Positions 27,359 through 38,000 of a stretch of DNA of 64,000 nucleotides are shown in pieces. Position 1 is the first letter of the stretch. Each line of letters starts with the position of its first letter. Source of the DNA: an uncultured Prevotellaceae bacterium (GTDB taxonomy: Bacteria > Bacteroidota > Bacteroidia > Bacteroidales > Bacteroidaceae); contig CACYYG010000016.1 of the NCBI GenBank assembly GCA_902778535.1, forward strand, positions 178,049 to 242,048, read 5' to 3'. Position numbers and translations under genes: made by a program. The notes under the pieces are model-generated. The model was not told where the DNA came from, searched no databases, and was given only the letters and a program-made list of their open reading frames with translations.

Positions 27359-28150
27359 TCAACGTTCTGTACCGCTCTTCTCCGTCATGTACTTCCAGTA
27401 GCGGCGGGGCATGTCGCTGAGCTGCTTCCTGGGGTTCAGGCGCTCCTTGATGCAGATGGCCTTGAAGTAGGTGCGCCAGAGATCCTGGAACAGTTTGTCG
27501 TTCTCGCTCAGCACATCAGCATTCATCTTGCCGTTGGTGAGGTCGAAAGGTACTGAGGCTTCGTCTTCAAAGGTAACGCGGATGACCGCCTGCCCGTCAT
27601 AATAGTAGCCGTAGTGCCGTTTGGCATCGTAGATGAGCCACGACTGGTCGTTGAAGCGGTCCTGAAAGTGGCCGGTGATGATGGGCAGCACGTTGTGGTC
27701 GGGTGAGACGACGGCAAGGTAGGTGCCGTCCTTGGCCTTCTGGAAGCGGATGAACTGCTTCATGCGCAGCTGTTCATGAAGCACGCGACGGCAAGTGTTG
27801 CGCACAGCCAGCACGTCAGAGTCGCTGGCGTTTTGCTCTATTCCTGAATTGGCAGGCAGTCGAAACACTTTGCAGATGAAGTTGAACAATGGCTGATTCA
27901 ATGAGCGTTCTTCGGAGAGCCAGCTGATGGTAATCATGTGCAGGCCGTCTTTTGAGAGATGCTTTTCCAGCCCCTTCCACACACGCTCGGCCTTCCCGCT
28001 GTCGGTTACCACCCGATGGGGCTCATCGGCAAACAGCGGCAGCTGCTCACCCTCAACCAACAGGAATTCAGGTTGTTGGTGCAGGAAGAAACTATCGAAC
28101 ACGGCAGTCAACAGCCCGTCGAGCGTATTATCAAACACGTAGACTTGCAT
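27359..28150 (-). CDS. TIGR03915-type DNA metabolism protein (radical SAM partner)
   Basis: 263 aa beginning MQVYVFDNTLDGLLTAVFDS, the typical start of the TIGR03915 'probable DNA metabolism protein' family, and ending in RKQLSDMPRRYWKYMTEK (the family's 'MPxRYWKxL' end). Members are known as obligate companions of the TIGR03916 radical SAM protein, normally next to it. Here the partner is at 40991-42280, same strand, with about 12.8 kb in between. The extension up to 28426 is rejected because an ideal promoter lies at 28171-28202. Confidence 0.88.
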   Translation of the reverse strand: MQVYVFDNTLDGLLTAVFDSFFLHQQPEFLLVEGEQLPLFADEPHRVVTDSGKAERVWKGLEKHLSKDGLHMITISWLSEERSLNQPLFNFICKVFRLPANSGIEQNASDSDVLAVRNTCRRVLHEQLRMKQFIRFQKAKDGTYLAVVSPDHNVLPIITGHFQDRFNDQSWLIYDAKRHYGYYYDGQAVIRVTFEDEASVPFDLTNGKMNADVLSENDKLFQDLWRTYFKAICIKERLNPRKQLSDMPRRYWKYMTEKSGTER

Positions 28151-28170
28151 TTCTTCTCTCAAGTATGTCG

Positions 28171-28202
28171 CAAAGGTAAGGAAAAAGAAAGAGAAAAACA
28201 AA
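28171..28202 (-). promoter_or_regulatory. Promoter of the TIGR03915-UDG pair, with upstream A/T-rich hairpin
   Basis: Minus strand: TTTG (28199-28202), 20 nt, TACCTTTG (28171-28178). Directly upstream of the -33 lies an inverted repeat of the type AAAGAAAAtgcgaTTTTCTTT (28199-28222), the same module seen at the thrS and GH28 promoters. Confidence 0.8.
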
Positions 28203-28271
28203 GAAAATGCGATTTTCTTTTTCGTTCCAAACGTGAGTGCCCATTTTCGGCTGTAAGAATTGTAAGAAAAG

Positions 28272-28316
28272 TATTGCTGTCCGCTAAAACTAAAATCGCT
28301 GAACAACGTTGCGCAG
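28272..28316. repeat. 45-bp direct repeat, copy 1
   Basis: Begins TATTGCTGTCCGCTAAAACT and ends GTTGCGCAG. An almost identical copy (1 mismatch) lies exactly 430 bp downstream at 28702-28746. Sequence of this look is reminiscent of insertion-sequence ends of Bacteroidota, but no transposase frame is present. Confidence 0.85.
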
Positions 28317-28378
28317 CGTAGTTTTCTACGGTTAGAGCGACTGTAGTGGCTTAGGCATGGTCTGAATTTCTGGATTTT

Positions 28379-28556
28379 CCGACAATTCCGACAATTCCGA
28401 CAGGCGGAAATTGACACCTGCAACAACTCAGAAAGAAAAATACAAATATTTTTATGTTATTATTATTGTATATTTAATGTATAATTATACATACTTTTGG
28501 TCCATCAATCCCTCCGAGTACGCAAAATTAACTGTCGGAATTGTCGGAATTGACGG
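28379..28556. repeat. 25-bp inverted repeat flanking a 128-bp AT-rich core
   Basis: Left arm 28379-28403, CCGACAATTCCGACAATTCC then GACAG. Right arm 28532-28556 is its reverse complement with one mismatch. Each arm contains 10-bp tandem units (CCGACAATT). The core is nearly all A/T. No gene is seen. The pair lies between the two 45-bp direct repeats. Confidence 0.8.
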
Positions 28557-28701
28557 AAAGTAGTTTTTTCCCCGCTGCAGAGCCTCTTTTTTTCGCTGCG
28601 GAGCCTCCGTAATTTTCTGTGGAGGTCCTTTTTTTTCTACCAAGGCCAACTGTAAACAACAAATAGCATGTATGCACCCTATATGCAATGGTATATCAAA
28701 T

Positions 28702-28746
28702 TATTGCTGTCCGCTAAAACTAGAATCGCTGAACAACGTTGCGCAG
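28702..28746. repeat. 45-bp direct repeat, copy 2
   Basis: Second copy of the repeat at 28272, followed at once by a CTCCCC...GGGGAG hairpin (28748-28777). It sits about 185 bp upstream of the fimbria-like operon, at the left border of the block that separates the radical SAM partners. Confidence 0.85.
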
Positions 28747-28917
28747 GCTCCCCGCCCTTCAATCCTTTGGAGGGGAGAAGGTAATGGGTGGAGGGAAAAA
28801 ACAGACAGTTGGTGCTATTTTAAGTTAAAAAAGATCAGTATTGTTAAATTTTTGTCAAAATAACTGGGGGTGTGTTGTTTTTGGTGGGTAAAATGATGCT
28901 AATTCATGATTTCTTCG

Positions 28918-28925
28918 TACCTTTG
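28918..28925 (+). promoter_or_regulatory. -7 box (TACCTTTG) of the fimbria-like operon
   Basis: Exact TAnnTTTG match only 6 nt before the ATG at 28932, so the transcript would have almost no leader. No good -33 at 19 nt. Confidence 0.5.
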
Positions 28926-28931
28926 TAGGCT

Positions 28932-30635
28932 ATGAAACGACGCAAGTACAAAAATAGTGTTGTGGCTCTCATACTTCTGACATTGCTGACACCACTTTTT
29001 GGGGCATGTATATATAACGACTATTCCAATTGCGTGGACAATGAAGAAGGAGGGGCCGTCCTGCACATCTCTCTTTCGATCAGCGTGCTGGGTGAAGATA
29101 GTGGCTCCACGCGAGCTGCTGTGCCCAATGGCGGCGAAGAGGGCGATGGATGGCAATATGGACTACAGAACGAGAACCGTCTGCACAATTTCACCGTCTT
29201 CGTACTCGACCACAACAACACCATCAATTCTCCCGGCAGCACCCTATTCCTTGGTAGTCGATACTTCAGCGACGAGGATGTGGCCAAGGTGGATTCCCTT
29301 CGTGAGTATTATCTGAAACTGAAGAATTATGACGTGCTGAAGGACGTGCTCACCTACGACTTCACCATACCCATCGTGAACTATCTGCCCAGAGAGACGA
29401 CGCCAGAATCTTTCCGTTTCATCGTCATTGCCAACAAGGGTGACTTGACACAAAGCTTCACCACTCTGGGTGCTCTGCGTGACGCCATGCCCGATGCTAC
29501 GTGGGCCGTTAACAACGGTACGGCAGAGCGCTTCGTCATGACTAATGAGAACGACCAATACTATGGCAGCGGCATAGGCACAGAGGAAAACCCCATCAGG
29601 ATGCATGTCACCATCGAACGTATGGCAGCACGTATCGACTACAACCCGGAGGGAGCCCAACTGGCCGGCGGGCAGCTGTATTACGACATCAAGGCTTCGG
29701 ACAACGCTACCACATTGGCAAAACTCTACATCGACAAGATGGCCATTGTGAACGCCTGCCAGAAACCTTCCTTCTACATCAAGCGCGTCGCCGATAATAT
29801 CAACGGGACAAACCTCGTATACCTGGGCGACGAGACACCCACACCACGAGGCATTGCCACGAATGTGGTCATCGATCCCTATTCTACGCAGAAGACGGCC
29901 GCCAACACCACCAACACAATGCTGCTCACAACCCTCTACGGTGACACCCGTATCGGCAATGTAGAGCAACTGCTGCAAAACACGCCGGCACCCGCTATGA
30001 CATCGGTCAGCCAATCGGTCATCCTGGGATATGTCGACGAGAATACCTACGCACCCGAAATGGCGCATTCGTCGTACACCACTGGGGTGGCGTTCCAGTG
30101 CCGCTTTGAGCCACTGCACAACTTCCATACTGCCTATGACAAGAACACCGGCGAGCTAACCAATGGCACCTACACACAGGGGCAAGACTTCTGGATGGTG
30201 GAACCCTATCAGGACACCGAAATAGAAGTGGAGACCACAGTCGATGAAGAAACCGGAGAAGAAAGTACCACAACCACTACCACCGACCGCTCTTTCACTG
30301 ACATCAGCGAAGCCGACCGTCATTATTTCAGCACCGAGGCCGCAGCCATCGACTACGCCACCGACACCCAGCACAAGCACTATGGCCACGTGGTGAAATA
30401 TACCGGTGGCGTCTGCTATTATTTTGCTTACTTGCGCCATTCCAACAACGTGGCCGTGATTCACAATACGATGGAGTTCGGCATTGTGCGCAACAACGTC
30501 TACACGTTCAAGCTTATTCCTTCTACGGGTCCTGGAACGCCCACTCCCGATTACAGGCATCCCGAGGAACTGAAGGCACGCATCTACGTCAGGAAATGGT
30601 TGCTCGTGGAGCATCCGGTGATAGTGATGAGTTAG
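28932..30635 (+). CDS. Mfa1-like fimbrial lipoprotein
   Basis: 567 aa. Signal peptide KRRKYKNSVVALILLTLLTP with a lipobox ending FGAC (Cys 26). The mature protein shows the Mfa1/FimA-like two-lobe plan: an N-terminal beta domain (VLHISLSISVLGED ... NFTVFVLDHNN), the mid-block MHVTIERMAARIDYNPEGAQ, and the C-terminal segment HNTMEFGIVRNNVYTFKLIP then ARIYVRKWLLVEHPVIV, a typical end of these subunits. It may build or anchor a surface fibre after export as a lipoprotein. It starts 6 nt after its -7 box. Followed 15 nt later by a FimB/Mfa2-like gene. Confidence 0.8.
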   Translation: MKRRKYKNSVVALILLTLLTPLFGACIYNDYSNCVDNEEGGAVLHISLSISVLGEDSGSTRAAVPNGGEEGDGWQYGLQNENRLHNFTVFVLDHNNTINSPGSTLFLGSRYFSDEDVAKVDSLREYYLKLKNYDVLKDVLTYDFTIPIVNYLPRETTPESFRFIVIANKGDLTQSFTTLGALRDAMPDATWAVNNGTAERFVMTNENDQYYGSGIGTEENPIRMHVTIERMAARIDYNPEGAQLAGGQLYYDIKASDNATTLAKLYIDKMAIVNACQKPSFYIKRVADNINGTNLVYLGDETPTPRGIATNVVIDPYSTQKTAANTTNTMLLTTLYGDTRIGNVEQLLQNTPAPAMTSVSQSVILGYVDENTYAPEMAHSSYTTGVAFQCRFEPLHNFHTAYDKNTGELTNGTYTQGQDFWMVEPYQDTEIEVETTVDEETGEESTTTTTTDRSFTDISEADRHYFSTEAAAIDYATDTQHKHYGHVVKYTGGVCYYFAYLRHSNNVAVIHNTMEFGIVRNNVYTFKLIPSTGPGTPTPDYRHPEELKARIYVRKWLLVEHPVIVMS

Positions 30636-30650
30636 TAAAGATAAAGAAAA

Positions 30651-32030
30651 ATGAAGATGAAATATGCCATAGTCTGTGTAGCTGTCCTCCTCGCTGTATT
30701 GGCGCTGAGCGCCTGTAGCGAGGCTGACGACCAAGTGCCTGATGGCATGGCACGCGTGGAGGTGCATCTCTCGGCGCCCTACCAGCGTGCCACACGCGCC
30801 ACTGGCGATTGGTTCGACCCTATCTCCAGCAAAGAGAAAATCCACGATTATTGGGTGGTGTTCGTCAAGTCGGGCATCGTAGAAGAGCTGGTGGCTGGCT
30901 CGTGTGGCATCGATGGTAAGGAGGAAGACTCGTTCCAATTCTTTTTGCCGCCAGGCAACTACACCGTCTATGCCTTTGCCAACCTTGAATTTAGCACGCT
31001 TAACATCCGCAAGGGTGCCGCACTACCCACCGACCTCACCACCAAGACGCTGGCCACCACCAACGGCTGGACCAACGACATCCCCATGAGCAACAACGTA
31101 AATGGGCAGAAGGTGAAGGTGGAAGAAGTGGAGAACCAGTCGTTTGAGGTGGAACTGGTGCGCGCGATGGCCAAAATTCAGCTCGATTTCGAGAATCTCT
31201 CTGGCCAGCAAATCGACATCTTGGGCTACGAGATTTATCCGCTCACCACCACCGATGTAAGTCTGTTCGAGCCTGCCGATCCGAAAAATATTGCCACAAC
31301 TGACTCGGTCGCCTATACGGTCAATCTGTCGGAAGACCCCATCGCCCTTACTCCCATCAACACTGAGACGGGACACGGCGGGACGGGCGCCACTTGGTGC
31401 TACGTCAACGAGACTAATGCCACCGCCACCGCAACCCACAATCAGTATTCTATCCGCCTGAAGGTGCGCCGTAATGAGTCGGTGCTGGAGTATCGCTACG
31501 GCTTCACTGTGAATAGCGCCTCGTCTGGCTTCGACTATATCCGTCGCAACGACTGGATCAAGCTGCCCATCGTGTTTCGTGATTGGAGCTTCCGTGTAGA
31601 GGCGTTGCCTTTCCCACCCATCGCCGGCTTCCAGTCGCGCGTGGTGTCGGCCGACGCCCTCAGCATCACATTCAACACAGGTGGATACATCTTCCTGCGC
31701 CCCATGTTCCGCAAAGACACCGACCCCGAAGGCGTCTGGCGCGGCTTCGACGACAGCGACGTCGTCTTCAAACTAGCCGACTCCTACACCACCAATGTCA
31801 CTACTGGCGCCGCCGAATGTATCGATAGCGAATCTGGCACGGGACTCATCATGAGTGGCGACCTGCAGATTTTCGAGGATGGCCAGTACTTCATCCAACT
31901 GCCATCGGGCGACATCGTGGGAAAACTCGACAATGCTGAAGGCAAGACCGGCCTGGTTTCCGTCACCATCAAAGTCAAGCTGGAGGGACTTGAGTATCAG
32001 TTCAACTATAATATCTTCAAAGTAAATTAG
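30651..32030 (+). CDS. FimB/Mfa2-like fimbrial lipoprotein
   Basis: 459 aa lipoprotein: hydrophobic signal (residues 4-18), lipobox ALSAC (Cys 22) followed by SEADD, an acidic surface-export-like signal. The opening beta strands (MARVEVHLSAPYQRATRAT) and the block EVELVRAMAKIQLDFENLSG are typical of the FimB/Mfa2 group, anchor or accessory subunits of Bacteroidales fimbriae. C-terminal region from residue about 310 is an extra beta domain (FQSRVVSADALSITFNTGGY). It starts 15 nt after the Mfa1-like gene and ends 12 nt before the giant T9SS protein. Exact role inferred. Confidence 0.78.
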   Translation: MKMKYAIVCVAVLLAVLALSACSEADDQVPDGMARVEVHLSAPYQRATRATGDWFDPISSKEKIHDYWVVFVKSGIVEELVAGSCGIDGKEEDSFQFFLPPGNYTVYAFANLEFSTLNIRKGAALPTDLTTKTLATTNGWTNDIPMSNNVNGQKVKVEEVENQSFEVELVRAMAKIQLDFENLSGQQIDILGYEIYPLTTTDVSLFEPADPKNIATTDSVAYTVNLSEDPIALTPINTETGHGGTGATWCYVNETNATATATHNQYSIRLKVRRNESVLEYRYGFTVNSASSGFDYIRRNDWIKLPIVFRDWSFRVEALPFPPIAGFQSRVVSADALSITFNTGGYIFLRPMFRKDTDPEGVWRGFDDSDVVFKLADSYTTNVTTGAAECIDSESGTGLIMSGDLQIFEDGQYFIQLPSGDIVGKLDNAEGKTGLVSVTIKVKLEGLEYQFNYNIFKVN

Positions 32031-32042
32031 GCAACCGTCAAC

Positions 32043-35000
32043 ATGCGTCAAATGGCACATATAAAACTACTTCTCAGAACATTGCTCTTTGTCTGGGCGA
32101 TGGTTTTTGCCATATCAGCCAATGCGCAGGATGGGAATTTTATCATCCAATTCTCGCGAGGCACAGCAGGTTCACGAACTGTTGGCAGCACAGGCAATAA
32201 TAACAGCCTGCGAGTGCAGGCATATTCATACAACGGGGGCGACAATTCAAGTAGACAGTGGCATTGGGAGGGAAACTATCTTCTCAACTCCGAAGGTTTG
32301 TACATTGGCTTCAACGGCACTAACTTCATCGGCGTAACCGATGTCGCCAACGCCTGTGAGATGGAGGGATACTTTGACAGCAACGACAACTACAAGCTGA
32401 AAAGGAAGGGAGTGAATGCCGTCATGTCATACGGTAACGACAACTATCTCACAGAAGATAGTGACATGGAGGCAGTGAAGAATATCATTGCCCTCATCCA
32501 AAGAACGGGAAATGTAGGCCCTGGTGGGGGTACCATCGTCACCCCTACGGTAGATGACATCACCTCCAACGCTTTCTATATACGCTTCACCAACCGTAAT
32601 AGCGTAGCCTGGAACGCATATCGCGTGGTAACCGACAATGGGGTGGGAAATGCACTGACAATGACCCTGCGCGGCAACAACCCCAATACCACCGGCGACG
32701 CCGCCAAAAACCGGCTATGGACATGGGTGGGACGCAAATACCTGCGCAACCTGCAAGGCAACTACATCTACCTTGACGGTACCACCTTCAAGACCACTGC
32801 TGACAGGGCGCAGGCTACCGCCTTTCGCATCTACACTAATGCCGATGCACGTCCGAAGCTGCGCGTGGTGAATGCCGACAATAGCGACAGTGAATACATC
32901 ATGCGGGCAGAGACGGTGAACACTACCGACTCACGCGTTATCGCCTCAACAAATCTGATAGCCGTCGACGACGAGCTGGAACTGGCCGACTATGAACCCA
33001 CCACCGGTCAGAAATACTTCATCAGGTTTATGGTCACCACCTATGGACGCTTCATTCATGAGATGGGCTGTCCTGGCATGGCTGATACCTACAACAACAT
33101 TACCCCCCCACCGCTCTGCGTCAGTAGCGGCACCGCCAGGAGCGGCATTTGCCTGTGGACGCCCAACTTGAGAAGCATGACGTGGACGATAGAACAAAGC
33201 GGCACCGGTTACCATATTAAAAGTGGTAACGGCCTCTACATGGGCAAGCCCTTTGACGTGGGCAACAACCGGTACTATTCCGTGGTGTCATCGGGAACAG
33301 ATGCCGGCAATTTTGTCATTCGCACAAGAGCGGACGACCATCTGATGGTCCTGACAGACGAGGACAACACAAACAGGGCTTTCAGATGCACTGGTCAACC
33401 AGCTTACCTCGTCAGTCCTGTCTTGGCAACCTTGGCCAATAACAATAACACCAATAACAGCATCGTGGATTTCGTGCGCAACGACGACCCAATGCCGCAG
33501 GATGTGCCCACAATGCAGGACGGCAAATGGTATGTGCTGAAATTTGCCGGTGTGGAGCAGACATTAATCAAAGCCCACGTTAATGCCAACGGTTATTATT
33601 TGTTGGAACACGACAAAGGGCGCTACGTTTGCCGAACGGAGACGGGGTTGGGCTATACCACAGACATTACACAAGCGGCACAGTTCGAAGTGCGAGCCGA
33701 ACGCACTGGCTGGCACTTGGAATGTCGCAACGGCGACACACCCAATGTGAAGGTGACGGTGGCTAACGGCGACATGTTCTCCGAAGTCTACCACAACCGT
33801 AACGCCACCAACACGGGCAATAATGTCAGGACCGATTTCTCGTTTGAAGAGGCTGACGTGCCCGATGACATCGAGGCTGCAAGGCCTACCATGGACTGTG
33901 ATGGATGGTATGAGCTGTACTTCCACGACGTTCCCATCTGTGCCAGAAAGGCAATATGTGATGGTGTTGATGCCGCCGGCAACCCCATCTATAAACTGAT
34001 GTATGGCACACAATACATCAAAGACAACCCAGCATCTGATAATGCGACCAGAAATAAGTATGTCACGACAGAAGACCCTGACCAAGCAGCCCGCTTTACA
34101 GTGACTCTCGGTCTCGGTGGATGGCAGCTCACACGCCTCACCGACGACAATAATTTCTACGGCGGATACACCGTCGCGACCAAGCCTACAGGTAATAACC
34201 GTACTATTACCTTCTATGAATACAAGAACAAGCCCACCAGCTACTTCGGGATAGAGAAGATTCCATCCGATTTGGAGGATGGCAAAAAATATGTATTCTA
34301 TTTCGACAACATGCTGCTCTATGGCATGTACGATCTCGAAATGGAGAGCGGAAAAGACTGCAACCTGGTAGGCAATCCGGCCAACTACGGCGGCATGGCC
34401 TGGACTGCACGGGAACCCATCGCTGGATCCGAAGGAGACGATGTGTTCTACTACCGTTTCCAGAACGAGTTCGGGCGCTACATCGCTTGGAACGCCACAG
34501 CTAAGTGCTATCAGGTGACCAGCGACCCCGAGAAGGCTGCGCGGTTTACCCTTGTAGATGGCGACTATGGCTATATGCTGAAGCGCTTAGACACCAACAA
34601 CGTGTTCCTACCTGGTAACAACAATACTTTTACTGAGAAAGCCATCGCTAATCTCACCGACAACGAGAAGCATCTGGCGGCCATCTACTTCCGCGAGATA
34701 ACCTCGAACGACGCCTGGTTCGATGACAGTACCGAGGATTTTGAAATACTCCACCGCCCGTCGTTCTTCCAGGAACGTGCTAATGAATTGGGAAGTGGAA
34801 CCTTCACCCGCGAGTTCCTGCAGCCGGGTACCGGCATGACCGAGCGGACGCTCGCTAATGGAACCACCATCAGCACTCAGGACACCCCCGAATACCGGCT
34901 CACCCGCTACGTCAAGAAGGGCGACTTTGTCGGACTGTACCTTACCACCAGTAAGGCAACAGCCGCCACGTACCACAAAGCCTACCAACGGTTGTATCTC

Positions 35001-38000
35001 TATGACAGCGATGAGCCGCTGACACATAAGTATTTCATGCCCTTCAACGACAACGATGCCTACGTCTACAAGAACGGTCTGGTGCTGGGCAACGCACTGA
35101 CAAACAGTGACGGTGTGAACCTTAGCAAGGCTACCACCACTGGCGAACGCAATATGTTCATCAAACTGTCGGCGCTGGGGCGTCTGCCGACCGACGAGGA
35201 CCAGGTTACCTTTGCATGCGACTTCTGCTACAACAAGGAGGGCGACAACTACAGAAATGACCTCAGCTATGCCAATGGCAGTGCCACTACGGCTGCTGAG
35301 GGTGGCGACCTGACAGAGCCCACACTGAGTCTACGACAGATATGGACGCTCATCGACGCCAAGGTAATGGCCAACGAACTGGTGACCAAGACGGGCGATG
35401 ATTGGCTGGAAGAACGCGCCATCCACTTCTCGAACAAGACTCAAGGGTTGGTGGACGAATATATACCCTTGAACAACGACTTGGAGAACTACTGGATTTA
35501 TAAGAATTATACCGGTGAAGAAAGCCAACGCACCGACGAGAACTTGGTGCAGGTGGGACGCGGTAAAACCAACGCCGACCGCTACTACGTCATCGAGACC
35601 ACTGACCATGGCTCGGGCATCAGGGTAGACGCCACTCTTCTCCAGTTGCCACAAGCTACCGACATAGGTACCTATGTCACGGAGACAAACTATAAGCGTC
35701 GTCGACACATCTCGTTCCACTATCCCGGAAGCCGCGAAGTCCCTGCGGGTTCGTCTATTGACATCAAGGTCTACGCTGTCGATGCCGATGGCAACCAAAA
35801 CCGCTACAACATTGCCAAGTTCACCATTGTCTTCGACGCTGGCACCGAGACGCTGCCTTATATGGACATTGTGGGCGATGAAGCAGTATATCCTGAACGC
35901 TCACCTAAAGCACTGCGTGAACGTTGCGGTAAACCACATGCCTACTTGAACTTCGACTATCATCACGATTTTGGCTTCGTCTCGCCCACTCGCAGTGGGA
36001 TGGATACAATCATGGCAGCCCTGCCACTCAACTACGCCACCACAAACTATTCTTATGCTCGTCGTATAACAAGTGGCAAATGGGATCCACGAATAGCTGC
36101 AGGATGGGGTAGTTCCGGTGTGGGTAGAGTTCACACGACAAATGTTAACGGCAGCGCCCAATACACTTTGAGAAGTGCGAGTGACTATACAGGAATCAAA
36201 TACTCTGATGAATTCGACCCGGGCTATCTGTTCGTTGATGCTTCTGACATGCCCGGACAAGTGGCTACCATGTCGTTCGAGGGCGACTTCTGCGAAGGTT
36301 CACTGTTGATGTGCTCAGGCTGGATGGCATCATTGGATGGTGCTTGGGGCAATCACTCGGCTGGCAGTGTCATACTCACCGTGATGGGGCGCAAACGCGA
36401 CCTACAAGGTAACATCATTTCAGAGGACATGGTATATAGCTTCTGCCCAGGACAGCTTCCCTATTTTGCCCGCAGAGACAACGGAACTACTATTTATCCT
36501 AATGATAACAAGGTGTTTAGCACTAATGGAGACTGGATATGGCAGCAGTTCTATTTCGAGTTCTACGGCGACGGCTCTGACGATTATTATCTGAAGATAG
36601 AAAATAATGCCACCAGTACCGAAGGCGGCGACTATATGCTTGACGACATCTGGATTTTCTCCATCCTGCCCACCATTGAGGCTGGTACCTACCTCCCCAT
36701 CTGCGGTGGTGAACTGGAGATGATTCGACTGGCTAACGACTACGAAAGTCTACTCACTTCACGTTCAATACCAGAATGGCAAGAAGGTGAGCCAGAGCAA
36801 ACTTCCTACATCAGCCTTGCCTATCTTGACTGGGACAAGTTCTTCTCCGAGATGAAGGCTGCCGCAGAAGGCATCGACAACCGCACCTATACCGACGATG
36901 AATTTACGGCCATGCTCAATGATGGACACCTGACTGAAGATAGATATGCCGAATCATATCGAGCCATCTTTGATGATGCGATTATGAAGACAACAGACGA
37001 AAACAACAACCTAATACCGGCATTCTTGAATTTTGAATGGAGCAACCGTTTTAATTCGCCAACTTATCACAAGGAGTACAACTTTGCCGACTTCTATAAT
37101 AACAGATACCCTGAGGGAACGGTGTTCTATGCACTTGAAAAAGGAAAGGAAAAGCTGATTATCAATGGCAAGATGAAAATCGACAACTTTGAGTACTACC
37201 ACAATTATAAGTTGATGGTTGCCATTCTTCCTTCTGAACCACTAACCATTGAGGACGCTAATAGGTTCTATCAATATTTCGATGTGCTCAGCACTTGCTC
37301 GAAGAGTACCATGCTCTTTATGAAACCCTTCATCGAAGTAGATGGTGAGGTGGGTAAACAAGACTTGTATGAGTACGCCCGTTGCGAGAACACCATCCAG
37401 ACCATTTCCATGCAGTTGACTTCATACTATCTCAACACCGAGACGGGCGAATTGGAGGAAGACGTGGATGGAAATGTCTTTTTCGACTGGTGGGTAGGCT
37501 CCAAGGATGTCTCAGGGTCGTTGGACAATTTCTATCTGCAGGAGAGTGCCGACCACAGCTTCACGCTACAGGATGCCTTGAAGTCCCTGCGATACAACTA
37601 TCCCTATGCCACAACGCTCGACGATCTCACCGTTCCTGTCACTAACTCCAATTATGAGGATTATACCCTTACCCAAGAGAAGGTTGACTACCTGAAATCT
37701 TTGGCCTTCCCGGCTGACGGTAGCCGGCCGCAGATTTATCTTAGGTCGAGGGTGGCCAATCTGTTCCTCGACCGCAACTCCATGAAATTTGAAAGAGAGG
37801 GCGATGACGAGTATGTATATATGTGTGCTTTGCCCATAGAACAAAACATTGACACGGGCCAGCAAGACGTTATCTTCAGCTGCTCCGAGCCGCAACCCTT
37901 GAAGTTAAAGGTGGGCGAAGTGGCTCCTAGCATCGATATTGGATTCCCCGACAAGGCCTATCCCGACGCCCTTGGTGGACTGCTCAGCGTGCGTATTGCC

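Noticed and set aside
28485-28688. 67-codon minus-strand frame between the repeats
   Set aside because: Spans an inverted-repeat arm and low-complexity DNA; no promoter or protein-like pattern.
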